Shown here in pieces: positions 1 through 9,142 of a stretch of DNA of 64,000 nt; position 1 is the stretch's first letter, and each line of letters opens with the position of its first letter. Source of the DNA: VXNE01 sp965203615 (GTDB lineage Bacteria; Pseudomonadota; Gammaproteobacteria; Pseudomonadales; Azotimanducaceae); contig OZ241900.1 of NCBI GenBank assembly GCA_965203615.1, positions 2,108,001 through 2,172,000 on the forward strand. The letters run 5' to 3'. The notes beneath the pieces were generated by a model. That model was given only the letters and a program-made list of their open reading frames with translations, was not told where the DNA came from and ran no database searches. Both the position numbers and the translations under genes were made by a program.

Positions 1-455
1 CAGAATATCGCCCAGCCGACAAAGACTGATTGCAGCAATGTTGGCAATATCTCTGTGAGCAGCCGCTCGGCCGGGAAACCCTGACCAACGAAGAAATGGA
101 CCGGCTCTTCCAGGAGCAACTGCACGACGAACAAGACAAGCAGCGCTTTCGGCAGTCGCTTGCCATCACGCAGCATCGAGTGGCTCAAGAACAGAAACAC
201 ACCAGGCGCTGCGTTGCGTCCCAGATTCAGAATCGACTCGGCAAGAGGGGACAAGGCGATCTGAAAGGGCTCCGCAATCCAATATCCGTATTGATATCGG
301 CCCAGCACGACATGACAGACCGCCGCCAGGCAAAGCACCCCCAAGAGTTGCGCATTGGCGTTCGTGGGTGAATGGCAGAGGTATTGAATGGCGATGAGAG
401 CCATGGCGAACACCGCAAACGCATCCATGACCAAGAAAACAAAATCGACTGACAC
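1..455 (-). CDS. AraC-family-like regulator, N-terminal membrane domain (3' end beyond window)
   Basis: The minus strand is open from a GTG at 455 (or ATG at 428) to the window edge, giving about 151 residues. They are strongly hydrophobic, with roughly four to five membrane segments (for example ALIAIQYL, LLGVLCLAAVCHVVLG, VFLFLSHSML, ALLVLFVVQLLL). The pattern of hydrophobic helices, a short Arg-rich loop and a FLFLSHSMLRDG-type segment resembles the membrane sensor half of AraC-type regulators that carry a C-terminal HTH. That HTH would lie outside the window, so the identification is an inference; an unrelated membrane protein is possible. Codon use is normal for the region. The gene diverges from the crotonase gene across about 245 bp, which would hold both promoters. 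Confidence 0.5.
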   Translation of the reverse strand, partial: MSVDFVFLVMDAFAVFAMALIAIQYLCHSPTNANAQLLGVLCLAAVCHVVLGRYQYGYWIAEPFQIALSPLAESILNLGRNAAPGVFLFLSHSMLRDGKRLPKALLVLFVVQLLLEEPVHFFVGQGFPAERLLTEILPTLLQSVFVGWAIF

Positions 456-700
456 CGTTCCGCACAGACCCGACCCAACTTGGCCCTGAGCGAAACACAC
501 CAACGCCATCGAGTTCAATCAGAGAACGCCCGGGCACGGGAAGCGGGGTGGCATCCAGGCACAACCGGACCGCAGCATGATGGCCCTCTAGCCACTCGCT
601 CCGCCCAAAAAAGGCTTGTGACGGTGAGAATGGCCGTGCCACGACCGCAACTGCGATAGCATGTCGGGCCGCCCGTATTCAGGCGTTATAGGGAGGCGCA

Positions 701-1621
701 ATGAAATACACCGACATCACCTATGAAACGGACGACCGTGTTGCGTTCGTGACACTGAACCGGCCGGAGAAGCTGAACGCCCTCAGCAACAATCTGCGTG
801 GAGAGGTGATGGACGCCATGCGCGAGGCCGAGTACGACGACAACGTCGGCGTCATCATCCTGCGGGGGGCCGGACGCTCTTTCTCCGCGGGATACGACCT
901 GACCCCGGCCCGCAGCGCCCAGGACGACAGCTTCGTCGACCACAGGTCGCAGCTTCCCGACACCGGCAGCACCCATCCCGGGGCGACGCAATGGGCGCGG
1001 CATGTCGTGATGACGAACTGGATCATCTGGGAGCTGGCAAAGCCCGTCATCGCCCAGGTCCAGGGACATTGCCTGGCCGGCGGCACCGAACTGGCAACCA
1101 CCTGCGACTTTCGCATCGTCGCCGAGGACGCCCAGATCGGTTACCCGCCCGTGCGCGCCATGACGACCATGGACATGATGTGGGCGCCCTGGCATCTGCC
1201 GCCGGCAAAGGCGAGGGAGTTCGCTTTCATGGGCGACTCCTTCTCCGGCACGGAAATGGCACGGCTCGGTTGGGCCAACTACGCCGTGCCGAAGGAGGAA
1301 CTGGGAGAGTTCACGGAGAAGTTCGCCCGGCGCCTCGGCTTCATCGACAACGAGATGCTGATGTACACGAAGCGCGCGGTGAACAGGCAGTACGAAACCA
1401 TGGGCATACGCACCGCGTTGCACTCCGGAACCGAGATCCAGGCATTGAGTTCCCAGCGCGCCGCGGGCGCCGAGTGGGGACGCCGCGTGCGCGAGGATGG
1501 ATTGAAGGCCGCGCTCGAATGGCGTGACGGGCCTTTCCGAGATTTTCGCGGCGCCTACGACAGCGCACCGAAGGACCGTGCCGTGGCAGGTATGGACAAA
1601 CAGGACTCGGACACCACCTAA
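701..1621 (+). CDS. Enoyl-CoA hydratase/isomerase (crotonase) family protein
   Basis: 306 residues of crotonase fold. The N-terminal FVTLNRPEKLNALS block and the oxyanion-hole segments SAGYDL (about residue 66) and LAGGTELATTCDFRI (about 128) are all present. The family acts on acyl-CoA thioesters. The first catalytic Glu position is kept in GGTELA. The usual G-x-P-E segment reads GYPPVRA, so the second hydratase Glu appears absent, and a plain enoyl-CoA hydratase call is unsafe; isomerase, hydrolase or decarboxylase chemistry is equally possible. The start is supported by GGAGGC a few bases upstream of the ATG. An insert around residues 75-100 and a long C-terminal tail make it larger than the roughly 260-residue core enzymes. 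It may be co-transcribed with the aminotransferase-fold gene 38 bp downstream. Confidence 0.85.
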   Translation: MKYTDITYETDDRVAFVTLNRPEKLNALSNNLRGEVMDAMREAEYDDNVGVIILRGAGRSFSAGYDLTPARSAQDDSFVDHRSQLPDTGSTHPGATQWARHVVMTNWIIWELAKPVIAQVQGHCLAGGTELATTCDFRIVAEDAQIGYPPVRAMTTMDMMWAPWHLPPAKAREFAFMGDSFSGTEMARLGWANYAVPKEELGEFTEKFARRLGFIDNEMLMYTKRAVNRQYETMGIRTALHSGTEIQALSSQRAAGAEWGRRVREDGLKAALEWRDGPFRDFRGAYDSAPKDRAVAGMDKQDSDTT

Positions 1622-1659
1622 GTACACCGGGCCGTTCGCACGCAAGAGCCGATTCCGCG

Positions 1660-2793
1660 ATGGCTTACGACTTCGATACCGTCATTGACCGCCGGGCGAC
1701 ATCGAGCGCCAAGTGGGTTCGTTACGGCCCCGACCTGTTGCCGTTCTGGGTGGCCGACATGGATTTCAAGTCACCGCCCGGGCTGCTTGCAGCGGTGCAG
1801 GAGCGGCTCCGCCACGGTGTCCTCGGATACACGGATCCGCCGCCGGAGATCGAAGATGCATTCATCCAATGGCTAGAGGACCGGTTCGACTGGGCCGTGC
1901 CAAGGGAGTGGCTCCTGTGGCTGCCGGGCGTCGTTCCCGGCCTCAACCTCGCAGGACACGTCATCGGCGATCGCGGGCAGAGCATCCTGATACCCGTCCC
2001 CGTCTACCACCCGTTCCTGTCGGTACCTCGACAAGCGGGCAAGGAAGCTATCTTCGTTGACCTCGTGCGCGACAGGGGACGATGGGTCATGGACATGGAC
2101 AGGCTCGAGGCCGCGGTGAAGCCATCCACGCGCGGCCTCCTGCTGTGCAGCCCGCAGAACCCCACCGGACGCGCATACCATCGAAGCGAGCTCGAGGCGC
2201 TGGTGGACTTCTGCCTGCGGCACGATCTCACGCTGGTCAGCGACGAAATCCACTGCGACCTCCTGCTCGACCCGGCCGCCTCCCATGTGCCGACCGCTAC
2301 GCTGCATCCCGAGTTGCGGTGCATCTCCCTGTTCAGCCCGAACAAGGCGTACAACATGCCCGGCCTGAGCCTGGGGGTTGCCGTGATCGCCGACCCGGTC
2401 CTGCGGGACAAATACGAGGAAGCGCTGTTGGGCCTGGGGTCCGGAGTTTCGCCCCTCGCCTTCGCGGCAGCGCTTTGGGCCTACACGGATCGATCCGATT
2501 GGCTTCGTGCGGTTACCGCGTACCTTTCCGAGAACCGCGACCTGGTGGAGGACACGGTGGCGACACTGGACGGCATCGAGATGACCCATGTCGAGGCCAC
2601 GTACCTCGCGTGGATCGATGTCAGCGCCCTCGCCCTTGCGGACCCCAACGCACACTTCGAGCGATTCGGCATCCGCCTCTCCGACGGCGAGCCATTCGGC
2701 GCCCCGGGCTTTCAGCGTTTCAACTTCGGCTGTCCCCGCATCACCCTGAAACAGGGACTGTCACTATTCGAGGAAGCGGTCCGGAACGCTTAG
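1660..2793 (+). CDS. MalY/PatB-type PLP-dependent C-S beta-lyase
   Basis: 377 residues, fold-type I PLP enzyme. Visible signatures are LPFWVADMDF near residue 28, LCSPQNPTGR, the PLP-ring Asp in SDEIHCDLLL, and the Schiff-base lysine in FSPNKAYNMPGL. SDEIHCDL together with SPNKAYN is typical of the MalY/PatB branch (cystathionine beta-lyase or cysteine-S-conjugate lyase) rather than general aspartate aminotransferases. The likely reaction is alpha,beta-elimination of cystathionine or related thioethers, releasing pyruvate, ammonia and a thiol in the cytosol. Length matches the family. nhaA follows within about 25 bp on the same strand, which suggests a shared transcript but no evident functional link. 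Confidence 0.88.
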   Translation: MAYDFDTVIDRRATSSAKWVRYGPDLLPFWVADMDFKSPPGLLAAVQERLRHGVLGYTDPPPEIEDAFIQWLEDRFDWAVPREWLLWLPGVVPGLNLAGHVIGDRGQSILIPVPVYHPFLSVPRQAGKEAIFVDLVRDRGRWVMDMDRLEAAVKPSTRGLLLCSPQNPTGRAYHRSELEALVDFCLRHDLTLVSDEIHCDLLLDPAASHVPTATLHPELRCISLFSPNKAYNMPGLSLGVAVIADPVLRDKYEEALLGLGSGVSPLAFAAALWAYTDRSDWLRAVTAYLSENRDLVEDTVATLDGIEMTHVEATYLAWIDVSALALADPNAHFERFGIRLSDGEPFGAPGFQRFNFGCPRITLKQGLSLFEEAVRNA

Positions 2794-2817
2794 GACAACG
2801 TCTTGCGGAACATCCCC

Positions 2818-4032
2818 ATGGACCAGCCAGCGCAACCTCCGCGGATCACTTCCGCGATCCGCGAGTTCATCCAGCTCGAATCCGCCGGCGGGATCCTCCT
2901 GCTCGTTGCGGCCGCGACAGCCCTTGTCGCAGTCAACACGCCCTTCGCAACGCTCTATGCGGCGCTGGTGGACACGACCATCGCCGTGCAGGTGGGCGCG
3001 GTCGCGATCCAGAAGCCGCTGCTCCTGTGGGTGAACGACGGGCTGATGGCCGTGTTCTTCTTCCTGATCGGACTCGAGGTGAAACGCGAGTTCCTCGAAG
3101 GCGAACTCTCCTCGGCGAGACAGGTAGTACTGCCCGGTCTTGGCGCAGTCGGGGGCATGGCGCTTCCGGCGGCGATCTACGCGGCCCTGAATTGGCACGA
3201 CCCCGTCGCACTCGATGGCTGGGGTATCCCGGTGGCGACGGACATCGCGTTTGCGCTGGCGCTGCTCAGCGTCTTCGGCCGACGCGTCCCGCCCTCACTC
3301 AAGGTGTTCCTGCTGACGCTCGCCATATTCGACGACCTCGCGGCCATTGCGATCATCGCGGTCTTCTACTCGGCAGACCTGTCGCTGGAAGCATTGGTCG
3401 TTGGCGTCGCCGCGCTGGGTGTCGGAGTGACCCTGAACCGGCTTCGGGTCACAAGCATTACGGCTTACGTGCTCGTCGGTGTGGTGTTGTGGGTGGCAAT
3501 GCTGAAGTCGGGCGTGCATGCAACTCTTGCCGGCGTCCTCATCGCTTTCTGCGTTCCCATTCGTGATCCGGAAGGAGGCTCACCCTTGAGGCAGCTCGAG
3601 CACGACCTGCACGCCCCTGTCGCCTACGCGATCCTGCCGGTGTTCGCTTTCGTCAACGCCGGCATTCCGCTCGGCGGGACCGGCATCGACGACATGCTCC
3701 ATCCCGTGACGCTCGGGATCGCCGCGGGGCTTTTTCTCGGCAAACCGGTCGGCATCGTCGCTTTCGTTGGCCTCGGCCTGCTGCTGCGGGTAGCGTCGTT
3801 GCCGAACGGCGTCAATTGGGGACAGATCGTCGGCGTCGCCTGGGCGTGCGGCATCGGGTTCACTCTGAGCCTTTTCATCGCGGGGCTCGCCTTCCAGCAC
3901 GGCAGCGGCGACTACTTCGCAGGAGACCGGCTGGGCATCCTCATCGGATCGGCCGCTTCCGCCGTAGCGGCCTGGCTCGTTTTGCGATGGAGCCTGGGAC
4001 CGTCCCCCGCGAAAGACGGCGAGAACTCCTGA
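2818..4032 (+). CDS. nhaA: Na+/H+ antiporter NhaA
   Basis: 404 residues with about 12 hydrophobic helices. The diagnostic paired aspartates lie in LAIFDDLAAIAIIAVFY, the equivalent of Asp163/Asp164 of the E. coli protein. The pH-sensing histidine block is present as KSGVHATLAG. FFFLIGLEVKREFLEGEL and GGMALPAAIY are also family-specific. It exchanges cytoplasmic Na+ (or Li+) for protons at the inner membrane and supports salt and pH homeostasis. The ATG at 2818 gives the natural N-terminus before the first helix. A TTG at 2803 with AGGA seven bases upstream would add five residues and cannot be excluded. It converges with the SSS symporter gene 9 bp away. Confidence 0.95.
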   Translation: MDQPAQPPRITSAIREFIQLESAGGILLLVAAATALVAVNTPFATLYAALVDTTIAVQVGAVAIQKPLLLWVNDGLMAVFFFLIGLEVKREFLEGELSSARQVVLPGLGAVGGMALPAAIYAALNWHDPVALDGWGIPVATDIAFALALLSVFGRRVPPSLKVFLLTLAIFDDLAAIAIIAVFYSADLSLEALVVGVAALGVGVTLNRLRVTSITAYVLVGVVLWVAMLKSGVHATLAGVLIAFCVPIRDPEGGSPLRQLEHDLHAPVAYAILPVFAFVNAGIPLGGTGIDDMLHPVTLGIAAGLFLGKPVGIVAFVGLGLLLRVASLPNGVNWGQIVGVAWACGIGFTLSLFIAGLAFQHGSGDYFAGDRLGILIGSAASAVAAWLVLRWSLGPSPAKDGENS

Positions 4033-4041
4033 CGCGCACCT

Positions 4042-5628
4042 TCAGGTCTGCTGTCCCGGACTGGCCTCTTCGCCTCGGAAAATCTCCGCCACATGTTCCT
4101 GGGGCAATGGCGCGGTGAGTTTGGATACGACAAAGGTGAGAATCACCCCGACGCCTTCGCCGATCGCCGCGCAGGAAATGGGATTGCCCCCTTCACCCGC
4201 CAGCCAGGAGACGACGGTGTGCAGCACGCCCATGCCTTCCACCCAGGCCGGGTCCAGCACCTGCCCGTGCAGAATGGCGAACGTGGCGAAGCCGGAGATC
4301 AGCCCGGCATAGGCGCCACGGCGCGTGACGCCCCTCCATAGGGCGCCCAGCACCAGCGGGCCGGCAAACGCCGCCATCATCCCGCCGACGCCGATCCAGA
4401 CGATCAGCGCGATATTCCGCTGCATGAAGAGCCACGCCAGCAGCGTGCACAGGATCAGCACGACGACCGTGGACCAGCGGCTGATGAGCAGTTCCATGCG
4501 GTCGTGCTCTTCCTTCGTGGCATTCGGCGCCAGGCGCCGCGCGAACGTTCGGCGATACAGGTCGTTGGCGATGATCTGCGACGAGGAGACCACGAGGCCA
4601 TCCGCAGTGGACATGATGGCGGCGAGGATGCCGACGCCGATCAGCGCCGCCAACCAGGTCGGGAACAGCTCGATAAAGAGGATCGGCAGCGCCTCGTTCG
4701 GATTCGCCCCCTCATCGTAAAGCGAGTCTCCCACGAGGGCGCGAGCCACGAGGCCGCCGAGACCCAGCATGCCGAGTGTCAGGCCGAAGGTGAACGCGAG
4801 CTTGATGAAGGTGCGTTGCTGACCCGTTTCCTTCAACGCCCAGAGCTTGTTTCCAAGGTGCGGCAGGAGTCCCAGCGGCAGGTGGGCCAACGGTATGCAG
4901 GCGATCGACCACCACGAGTGCAGCAGCGGTGTGCTCTTGTTCAACGGGCCAACCAGGTTGTCGTCCTGGGCATCGAGATTGTCGATGAGACCGGCGAGCC
5001 CGCCGTCGACGCCGACCGCGAACATGAACAGGAAGATCACGACGACGGCGAGGATCAGCATCATGACTCCCTGCGCGGCGTCGGTGAGGATGTCCGCATG
5101 GGCGCCGCCCATGACGACGTAGATCATCAGCACCAGCGAGGTCACGATCAGCGCCCACATCTTCGGCATGCCGAGCATGACCTCGAACATCACGAGACCC
5201 GAGACGAGTTGCCCGACGATGTAGAAAAACAGCACCAGCGACAGGAGCGAGATGACGACGCGGATACCGTCGGACTGATACCGGTCGCCAAGGTATTCCG
5301 GGATCGATCGATTGCCGAATCGATTCCCGGACGTTGCGATGAGGCGCATGGAAATGAGCACGCCGAAGTACACGCCGACGGGGTAGAGGAAGTTGCTCCA
5401 GATGGTCGCCGTGCCGAATTCGTAGGCGAGGCCGGGCCCGCCGAGAAACGTCGCGCCGCTGGCGGTGGTGGCGGCGAAAGCGAAAGCAAGCACCCACGGG
5501 CCATAGGCGCCGCGCGCCGTCGCAAAGTCGTCCGCGTGCTTGACGCGCCGCTTTCCGATCACGCCGATCGCGAGCATCGCCCCCGTGTAGAGCACGAGGA
5601 ATAGCCAGGACCAGGTGATGAGGGTCAT
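4042..5628 (-). CDS. Sodium:solute symporter (SSS family)
   Basis: 528 residues with about 13 transmembrane helices. The N-terminus has the SSS hallmark FATARGAYGPWVLAFAFAAT followed by SGATFLGGPGLAYEFG. The core contains the conserved AAIMSTADGLVVSSSQIIANDLYR segment (near residue 340), where the Ser/Asp positions form the sodium site of LeuT-fold transporters, and the GGAHADILTDAAQG segment. These mark the proline/pantothenate/monocarboxylate-like part of the family, but the substrate cannot be assigned from sequence. It imports a small solute driven by sodium, so it may use the gradient shaped by the neighbouring NhaA. It is transcribed away from argD, with about 255 bp between the two starts. 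Confidence 0.88.
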   Translation of the reverse strand: MTLITWSWLFLVLYTGAMLAIGVIGKRRVKHADDFATARGAYGPWVLAFAFAATTASGATFLGGPGLAYEFGTATIWSNFLYPVGVYFGVLISMRLIATSGNRFGNRSIPEYLGDRYQSDGIRVVISLLSLVLFFYIVGQLVSGLVMFEVMLGMPKMWALIVTSLVLMIYVVMGGAHADILTDAAQGVMMLILAVVVIFLFMFAVGVDGGLAGLIDNLDAQDDNLVGPLNKSTPLLHSWWSIACIPLAHLPLGLLPHLGNKLWALKETGQQRTFIKLAFTFGLTLGMLGLGGLVARALVGDSLYDEGANPNEALPILFIELFPTWLAALIGVGILAAIMSTADGLVVSSSQIIANDLYRRTFARRLAPNATKEEHDRMELLISRWSTVVVLILCTLLAWLFMQRNIALIVWIGVGGMMAAFAGPLVLGALWRGVTRRGAYAGLISGFATFAILHGQVLDPAWVEGMGVLHTVVSWLAGEGGNPISCAAIGEGVGVILTFVVSKLTAPLPQEHVAEIFRGEEASPGQQT

Positions 5629-5734
5629 GCGTAACGTTCCTGTTCAACGGCGGGACAAGCGCCACAAGTGTGTCGGATGCCCGCTCGCCCTGGCAAGTAC
5701 AGCGGACACAGCTCGCCCCATTCCTCGCCCACGC

Positions 5735-5762
5735 TTGAACTGGCGCAAATCGCTGCTACGAT
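5735..5762 (+). promoter_or_regulatory. Candidate sigma70 promoter for argD
   Basis: TTGAAC at 5735-5740 and TACGAT at 5757-5762 are separated by 16 bp. Each hexamer matches four of six consensus bases. Initiation would fall near 5769, just before a hairpin with a T tract. Predicted by eye only. Confidence 0.4.
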
Positions 5763-5773
5763 GCTCGTTTGGA

Positions 5774-5803
5774 GGGCAGCACGGGGCTGCCCGATTTGTT
5801 TTT
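5774..5803 (+). terminator. Intrinsic-terminator-like hairpin in the argD leader
   Basis: GGGCAGC and GCTGCCC form a 7-bp perfect stem with a 5-nt loop (5774-5792), followed by GA and a T-rich run to 5803. It lies about 80 bases before the argD ATG. No plus-strand gene lies upstream that needs terminating, so it could act as an attenuator in the argD leader. A second perfect stem, GCCCCGC/GCGGGGC, follows at 5804-5823. Confidence 0.45.
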
Positions 5804-5883
5804 GCCCCGCGCGATTGCGGGGCTCGTACTGCCGGCAAGGATCGGGCGCGATTGCGCGGCAACTGCCGGTTAAGGGCGTAACC

Positions 5884-7047
5884 ATGACCAGCATCATGCC
5901 TACCTACAATCGTCTGCCGGTGACTTTCGCTTCGGGGCGGGGGTCGCGCCTCTACGACACCGCGGGCAAGGAATATATCGACGCCCTGTGCGGCATCGCC
6001 GTCACCGGTCTCGGTCATGCGCACCCCCGCGTCAGCGAGGCCATCGCCGGGCAGGCGCGCACGCTCATCCACACTTCAAACCTCTACGGCATCGCCGGAC
6101 AGCAGAAACTCGCCGACCGGCTGACCGCGCTCTCCGGCATGGACAACGTCTTTTTCGGCAACTCCGGCGCCGAGGCAAACGAGGCGGCCATCAAGATCGC
6201 GCGGCTATACGGTCACGAACGCGGCATCGACGTTCCCCACACCGTCGTCATGGACAACAGCTTTCACGGCAGGACCATGGCGACACTCACGGCAACCGGC
6301 AACCGCAAGGTTCACGCCGGATTCGAGCCGCTGCTCGGCGGATTCGTCCGTGCGCCCTTCAACGACATCGACGCGGTGAGCAGGATTGCCGACAACGACG
6401 AGAGCGTCGTCGCCGTCATGGTCGAACCGATTCTCGGCGAGAGCGGGATTCACATACCCGAGGACGACTACCTGACGCAGTTGCGCGCGCTATGTGATGC
6501 CAACGACTGGCTCCTGATCCTCGACGAGGTGCAGACGGGGAACGGCCGATCGGGCAAGTATTTCTGCTATCAACACAGCGATATCCTTCCCGACGTGGTC
6601 ACCACCGCCAAGGGGCTCGGAAACGGCGTTCCCATAGGTGCCTGCCTCGCCCGCGGAACCGCGTCGAAGATGCTCATTGCCGGTACGCATGGCTCCACGT
6701 TTGGCGGCAACCCCCTGGTCTGCGCCGCGGCGAATGCGGTTCTCGACGAGCTTGAAGGCGGGCTGATCGACCGCGCCGGCGAACTCGGCAAGCGCATGCT
6801 CGCCGGGTTGCGGGAGGGTCTGCAGGGCAGCAACATCGTGAAAGACATCCGCGGCAAGGGACTCCTGCTGGCCGTCGAGCTTGATCGCCCGTGCCCCCAG
6901 ATGGTGACCGAGGCGATGGAGGCCGGCGTCATCCTGAATGTCGCCGCAGACAGCGTGATCCGGCTCCTGCCGCCGTTGATTCTCTCCGATGCAGATGCGG
7001 ACCAGGTGGTCGCCACGGTAGTACGCCTGGTCAAGGCGATGGCATGA
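5884..7047 (+). CDS. argD: Acetylornithine aminotransferase (class III)
   Basis: 387 residues from the ATG at 5884, which places the typical MPTYNRLPVTFASG start correctly; the frame is open further upstream but without family similarity. Class-III transaminase signatures are GNSGAEANEAAIK (about 92-104), HGRTMATL, the PLP-ring Asp in LDEVQTGNGRSG (Asp214), and the PLP lysine in TTAKGLGNGVP (Lys243). It transfers the amino group between glutamate and N-acetylglutamate semialdehyde in arginine synthesis and often doubles in lysine synthesis. argF starts 4 bp after the stop, so the two form an arginine operon. The leader carries a promoter-like pair followed by two hairpins, the first resembling an attenuator. 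Confidence 0.93.
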   Translation: MTSIMPTYNRLPVTFASGRGSRLYDTAGKEYIDALCGIAVTGLGHAHPRVSEAIAGQARTLIHTSNLYGIAGQQKLADRLTALSGMDNVFFGNSGAEANEAAIKIARLYGHERGIDVPHTVVMDNSFHGRTMATLTATGNRKVHAGFEPLLGGFVRAPFNDIDAVSRIADNDESVVAVMVEPILGESGIHIPEDDYLTQLRALCDANDWLLILDEVQTGNGRSGKYFCYQHSDILPDVVTTAKGLGNGVPIGACLARGTASKMLIAGTHGSTFGGNPLVCAAANAVLDELEGGLIDRAGELGKRMLAGLREGLQGSNIVKDIRGKGLLLAVELDRPCPQMVTEAMEAGVILNVAADSVIRLLPPLILSDADADQVVATVVRLVKAMA

Positions 7048-7051
7048 GGCC

Positions 7052-7957
7052 ATGCAAGCGCGACACTTCCTGACCCTCAGGGACTTCAGTCCCGAAGAAC
7101 TCCGCCAGGTCCTTGATCGTGGCGCAGAGCTGAAGCGCCTCCACGCCGCCGGCAAAGCGTGGACGCCCCTGAAAGGCAAGACTCTCGCCATGGTCTTCGG
7201 GCTCAGTTCGACCCGCACCCGGGTGGCATTCGAAACTGGAATGCACCAGCTCGGAGGACACGCCATCAACCTTGGCCCGCAAGACTCCCAGATCGGACGC
7301 GGAGAACCCATCGAAGACACGGCTCGCGTGCTCTCCGAAATGGTCGACGCCGTGATGATCCGAACCCTGAGCCACGACGATGTTACGGCGTACGCGCGCG
7401 CATCTGCTGTGCCCGTCATCAACGGCATGACCGCCCGTTTCCACCCGTGCCAGTTGCTCGCCGACATGCAGACCTACGAGGAGGTGCGGGGGCGAGCCAT
7501 CGAGGGACGCACGGTCGCCTTCGTGGGCGATGGCTACAACATGTGCAATTCCTATATCAATGCCTCCCGGCAATTCCGATTTCATCTGAAGATCGCCACG
7601 CCCGACTCGCACCGGCCGGACGGCGATCTGCTCGCCGATACCGACAACGCGGAGTGGGTCGAGAGTCCGAGAGCGGCGGTCGAAAACGCCAATCTCGTGG
7701 TCACCGACGTCTGGTCTTCGATGGGGCAGGACGAAGAGGCGGAAGAACGCCGAAGCGCCTTCAATGGCTACCAGGTGAATCCCGCGCTGCTGGACCTCGC
7801 AAGCGAGGATGTGGTCTTCATGCACTGCCTGCCAGCACACAGGGGCGAAGAGGTCAGCCACGACCTTCTCGAAGATCCCCGATCCGTCGCGTTCACCGAG
7901 GCCGGCAATCGACTGCACTCCCAGAAAGCGCTGCTGGAGTTTCTGCTCGCGGACTGA
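7052..7957 (+). CDS. argF: Ornithine carbamoyltransferase, anabolic
   Basis: 301 residues, the normal length for the family. The carbamoyl-phosphate site appears as SSTRTR (52-57) and FHPCQLLAD (130-138). The ornithine-binding region has VTDVWSSMGQDEEAEER, and the catalytic Cys lies in MHCLPAHRGEEV. The enzyme joins ornithine and carbamoyl phosphate to make citrulline in the cytosol. The DVWSSMGQ form points to ornithine rather than aspartate or acetylornithine as acceptor. The start follows argD by 4 bp. It ends three bases from the convergent pilT stop, so readthrough between the strands must be controlled by something not visible here. Confidence 0.95.
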   Translation: MQARHFLTLRDFSPEELRQVLDRGAELKRLHAAGKAWTPLKGKTLAMVFGLSSTRTRVAFETGMHQLGGHAINLGPQDSQIGRGEPIEDTARVLSEMVDAVMIRTLSHDDVTAYARASAVPVINGMTARFHPCQLLADMQTYEEVRGRAIEGRTVAFVGDGYNMCNSYINASRQFRFHLKIATPDSHRPDGDLLADTDNAEWVESPRAAVENANLVVTDVWSSMGQDEEAEERRSAFNGYQVNPALLDLASEDVVFMHCLPAHRGEEVSHDLLEDPRSVAFTEAGNRLHSQKALLEFLLAD

Positions 7958-7960
7958 TAG

Positions 7961-8995
7961 TCAGATGTCCCCGGGTATCCGGGCCTTCGCGCGCGCCGCC
8001 TGCGGCATCACGATCCCCTCCTGCACCAGCCCGCGCAGGCTTTGATCCAGGGTCTGCATGCCGGCGGCGGCACCGGTCTGCATTACCGACACCATCTGCG
8101 CCGTCTTGTCTTCCCGGATCAGGTTGCGGATCGCCGGCGTCGCCAACATGACCTCGTGCGCCGCCACGCGTCCTCCGCACCTTGCCTTGAGCAGGGTCTG
8201 TGAAATGACCGCATGAAGCGATTCCGATAGCGCGGAACGCACCATGTCCTTTTCTCCCGCCGGGAACGCGTCGACAATGCGGTCGATGGTCTTCGCCGCG
8301 GACGCGGTGTGCAGGGTGCCGAACACCAGGTGTCCGGTTTCCGCCGCGGTGAGCGCCAGGCTGATGGTTTCCGTGTCGCGCATCTCACCCACCAGGATGA
8401 CGTCCGGATCCTGCCGAAGTGCTGCGCGCAACGCCGCGTTGAAGCCCTTGGTATCGCGATGCACTTCACGCTGCGTAACGAGGCACGAGCGGCTGGTGTG
8501 AACGAACTCGATCGGGTCCTCAATGCTGAGGATATGTTCCCGGCGGCTTTCGTTGATGCAGTCGATCATCGCCGCCAGCGTCGTGCTCTTGCCGGAACCG
8601 GTCGGGCCGGTGACCAGCACCAGGCCCCGGGATGCCATGGCGATCTCCCTGAACACCTGCCCCAGGCCGAGCTCGTCCATTTTCGGGATCTTCGCGGGAA
8701 TCACGCGGAACGCAGCGCCCGCGCCGCGGTTGTGCTGATAAGCATTGACCCGGAAACGCCCGATCCCGCTCGCTTCAAACGCGAAGTCCGCCTCAAGGGA
8801 CGCCTCGAACTCCTCCCGGCACGTCCGGTTCATGACCGCGCCAAGCATCGCGCGGACGCCGCGGTCAGGTACCGGCGCCTCGTGCAGGCGCTGTAGCTCG
8901 CCATCGACACGGACCATCGGCGCCATTCCGGCGGACAGATGCAGATCCGAGGCGCCGGCCGCGACTGCGCACGAAAGGAGTTCGACTATTTCCAC
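7961..8995 (-). CDS. pilT: Type IV pilus retraction ATPase PilT
   Basis: The GTG at 8995 gives VEIVELLSCAVAAGASDLHLSAG, the canonical PilT N-terminus, and a 344-residue protein, the usual length. The Walker A motif GPTGSGKST lies at 130-138. The Asp box (HILSIEDPIEFVH), Walker B region (LRQDPDVILVGEMRD) and His box (TAAETGHLVFGTLHT) are intact. It powers pilus retraction and twitching motility at the inner-membrane base of the type IV pilus. The C-terminal AIRNLIREDK segment also fits PilT; a PilU paralogue is less likely because the N-terminal match is to PilT. It diverges from yggS, which is a common gammaproteobacterial arrangement. Confidence 0.93.
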   Translation of the reverse strand: MEIVELLSCAVAAGASDLHLSAGMAPMVRVDGELQRLHEAPVPDRGVRAMLGAVMNRTCREEFEASLEADFAFEASGIGRFRVNAYQHNRGAGAAFRVIPAKIPKMDELGLGQVFREIAMASRGLVLVTGPTGSGKSTTLAAMIDCINESRREHILSIEDPIEFVHTSRSCLVTQREVHRDTKGFNAALRAALRQDPDVILVGEMRDTETISLALTAAETGHLVFGTLHTASAAKTIDRIVDAFPAGEKDMVRSALSESLHAVISQTLLKARCGGRVAAHEVMLATPAIRNLIREDKTAQMVSVMQTGAAAGMQTLDQSLRGLVQEGIVMPQAARAKARIPGDI

Positions 8996-9142
8996 GACCC
9001 TGAATACTCGATTTGCCGCAATGCCCTTCGACCAACAGAAGTATCCGCCGACGAAGCCGCGAGGCACATGGACAATCTCTGCAATCGTGCGCCGCTGGTG
9101 CTTAAAATTGCCTCAGTTACCCAACCCGAGGTTTTGTGAGAC

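Noticed and set aside
30..371. 113-codon plus-strand frame at the window start
   Set aside because: Charged, motif-free product opposite a coherent hydrophobic membrane protein on the minus strand.
4504..5604. 366-codon plus-strand frame rich in Asp, Glu, His and Arg
   Set aside because: Antisense shadow of the sodium:solute symporter.
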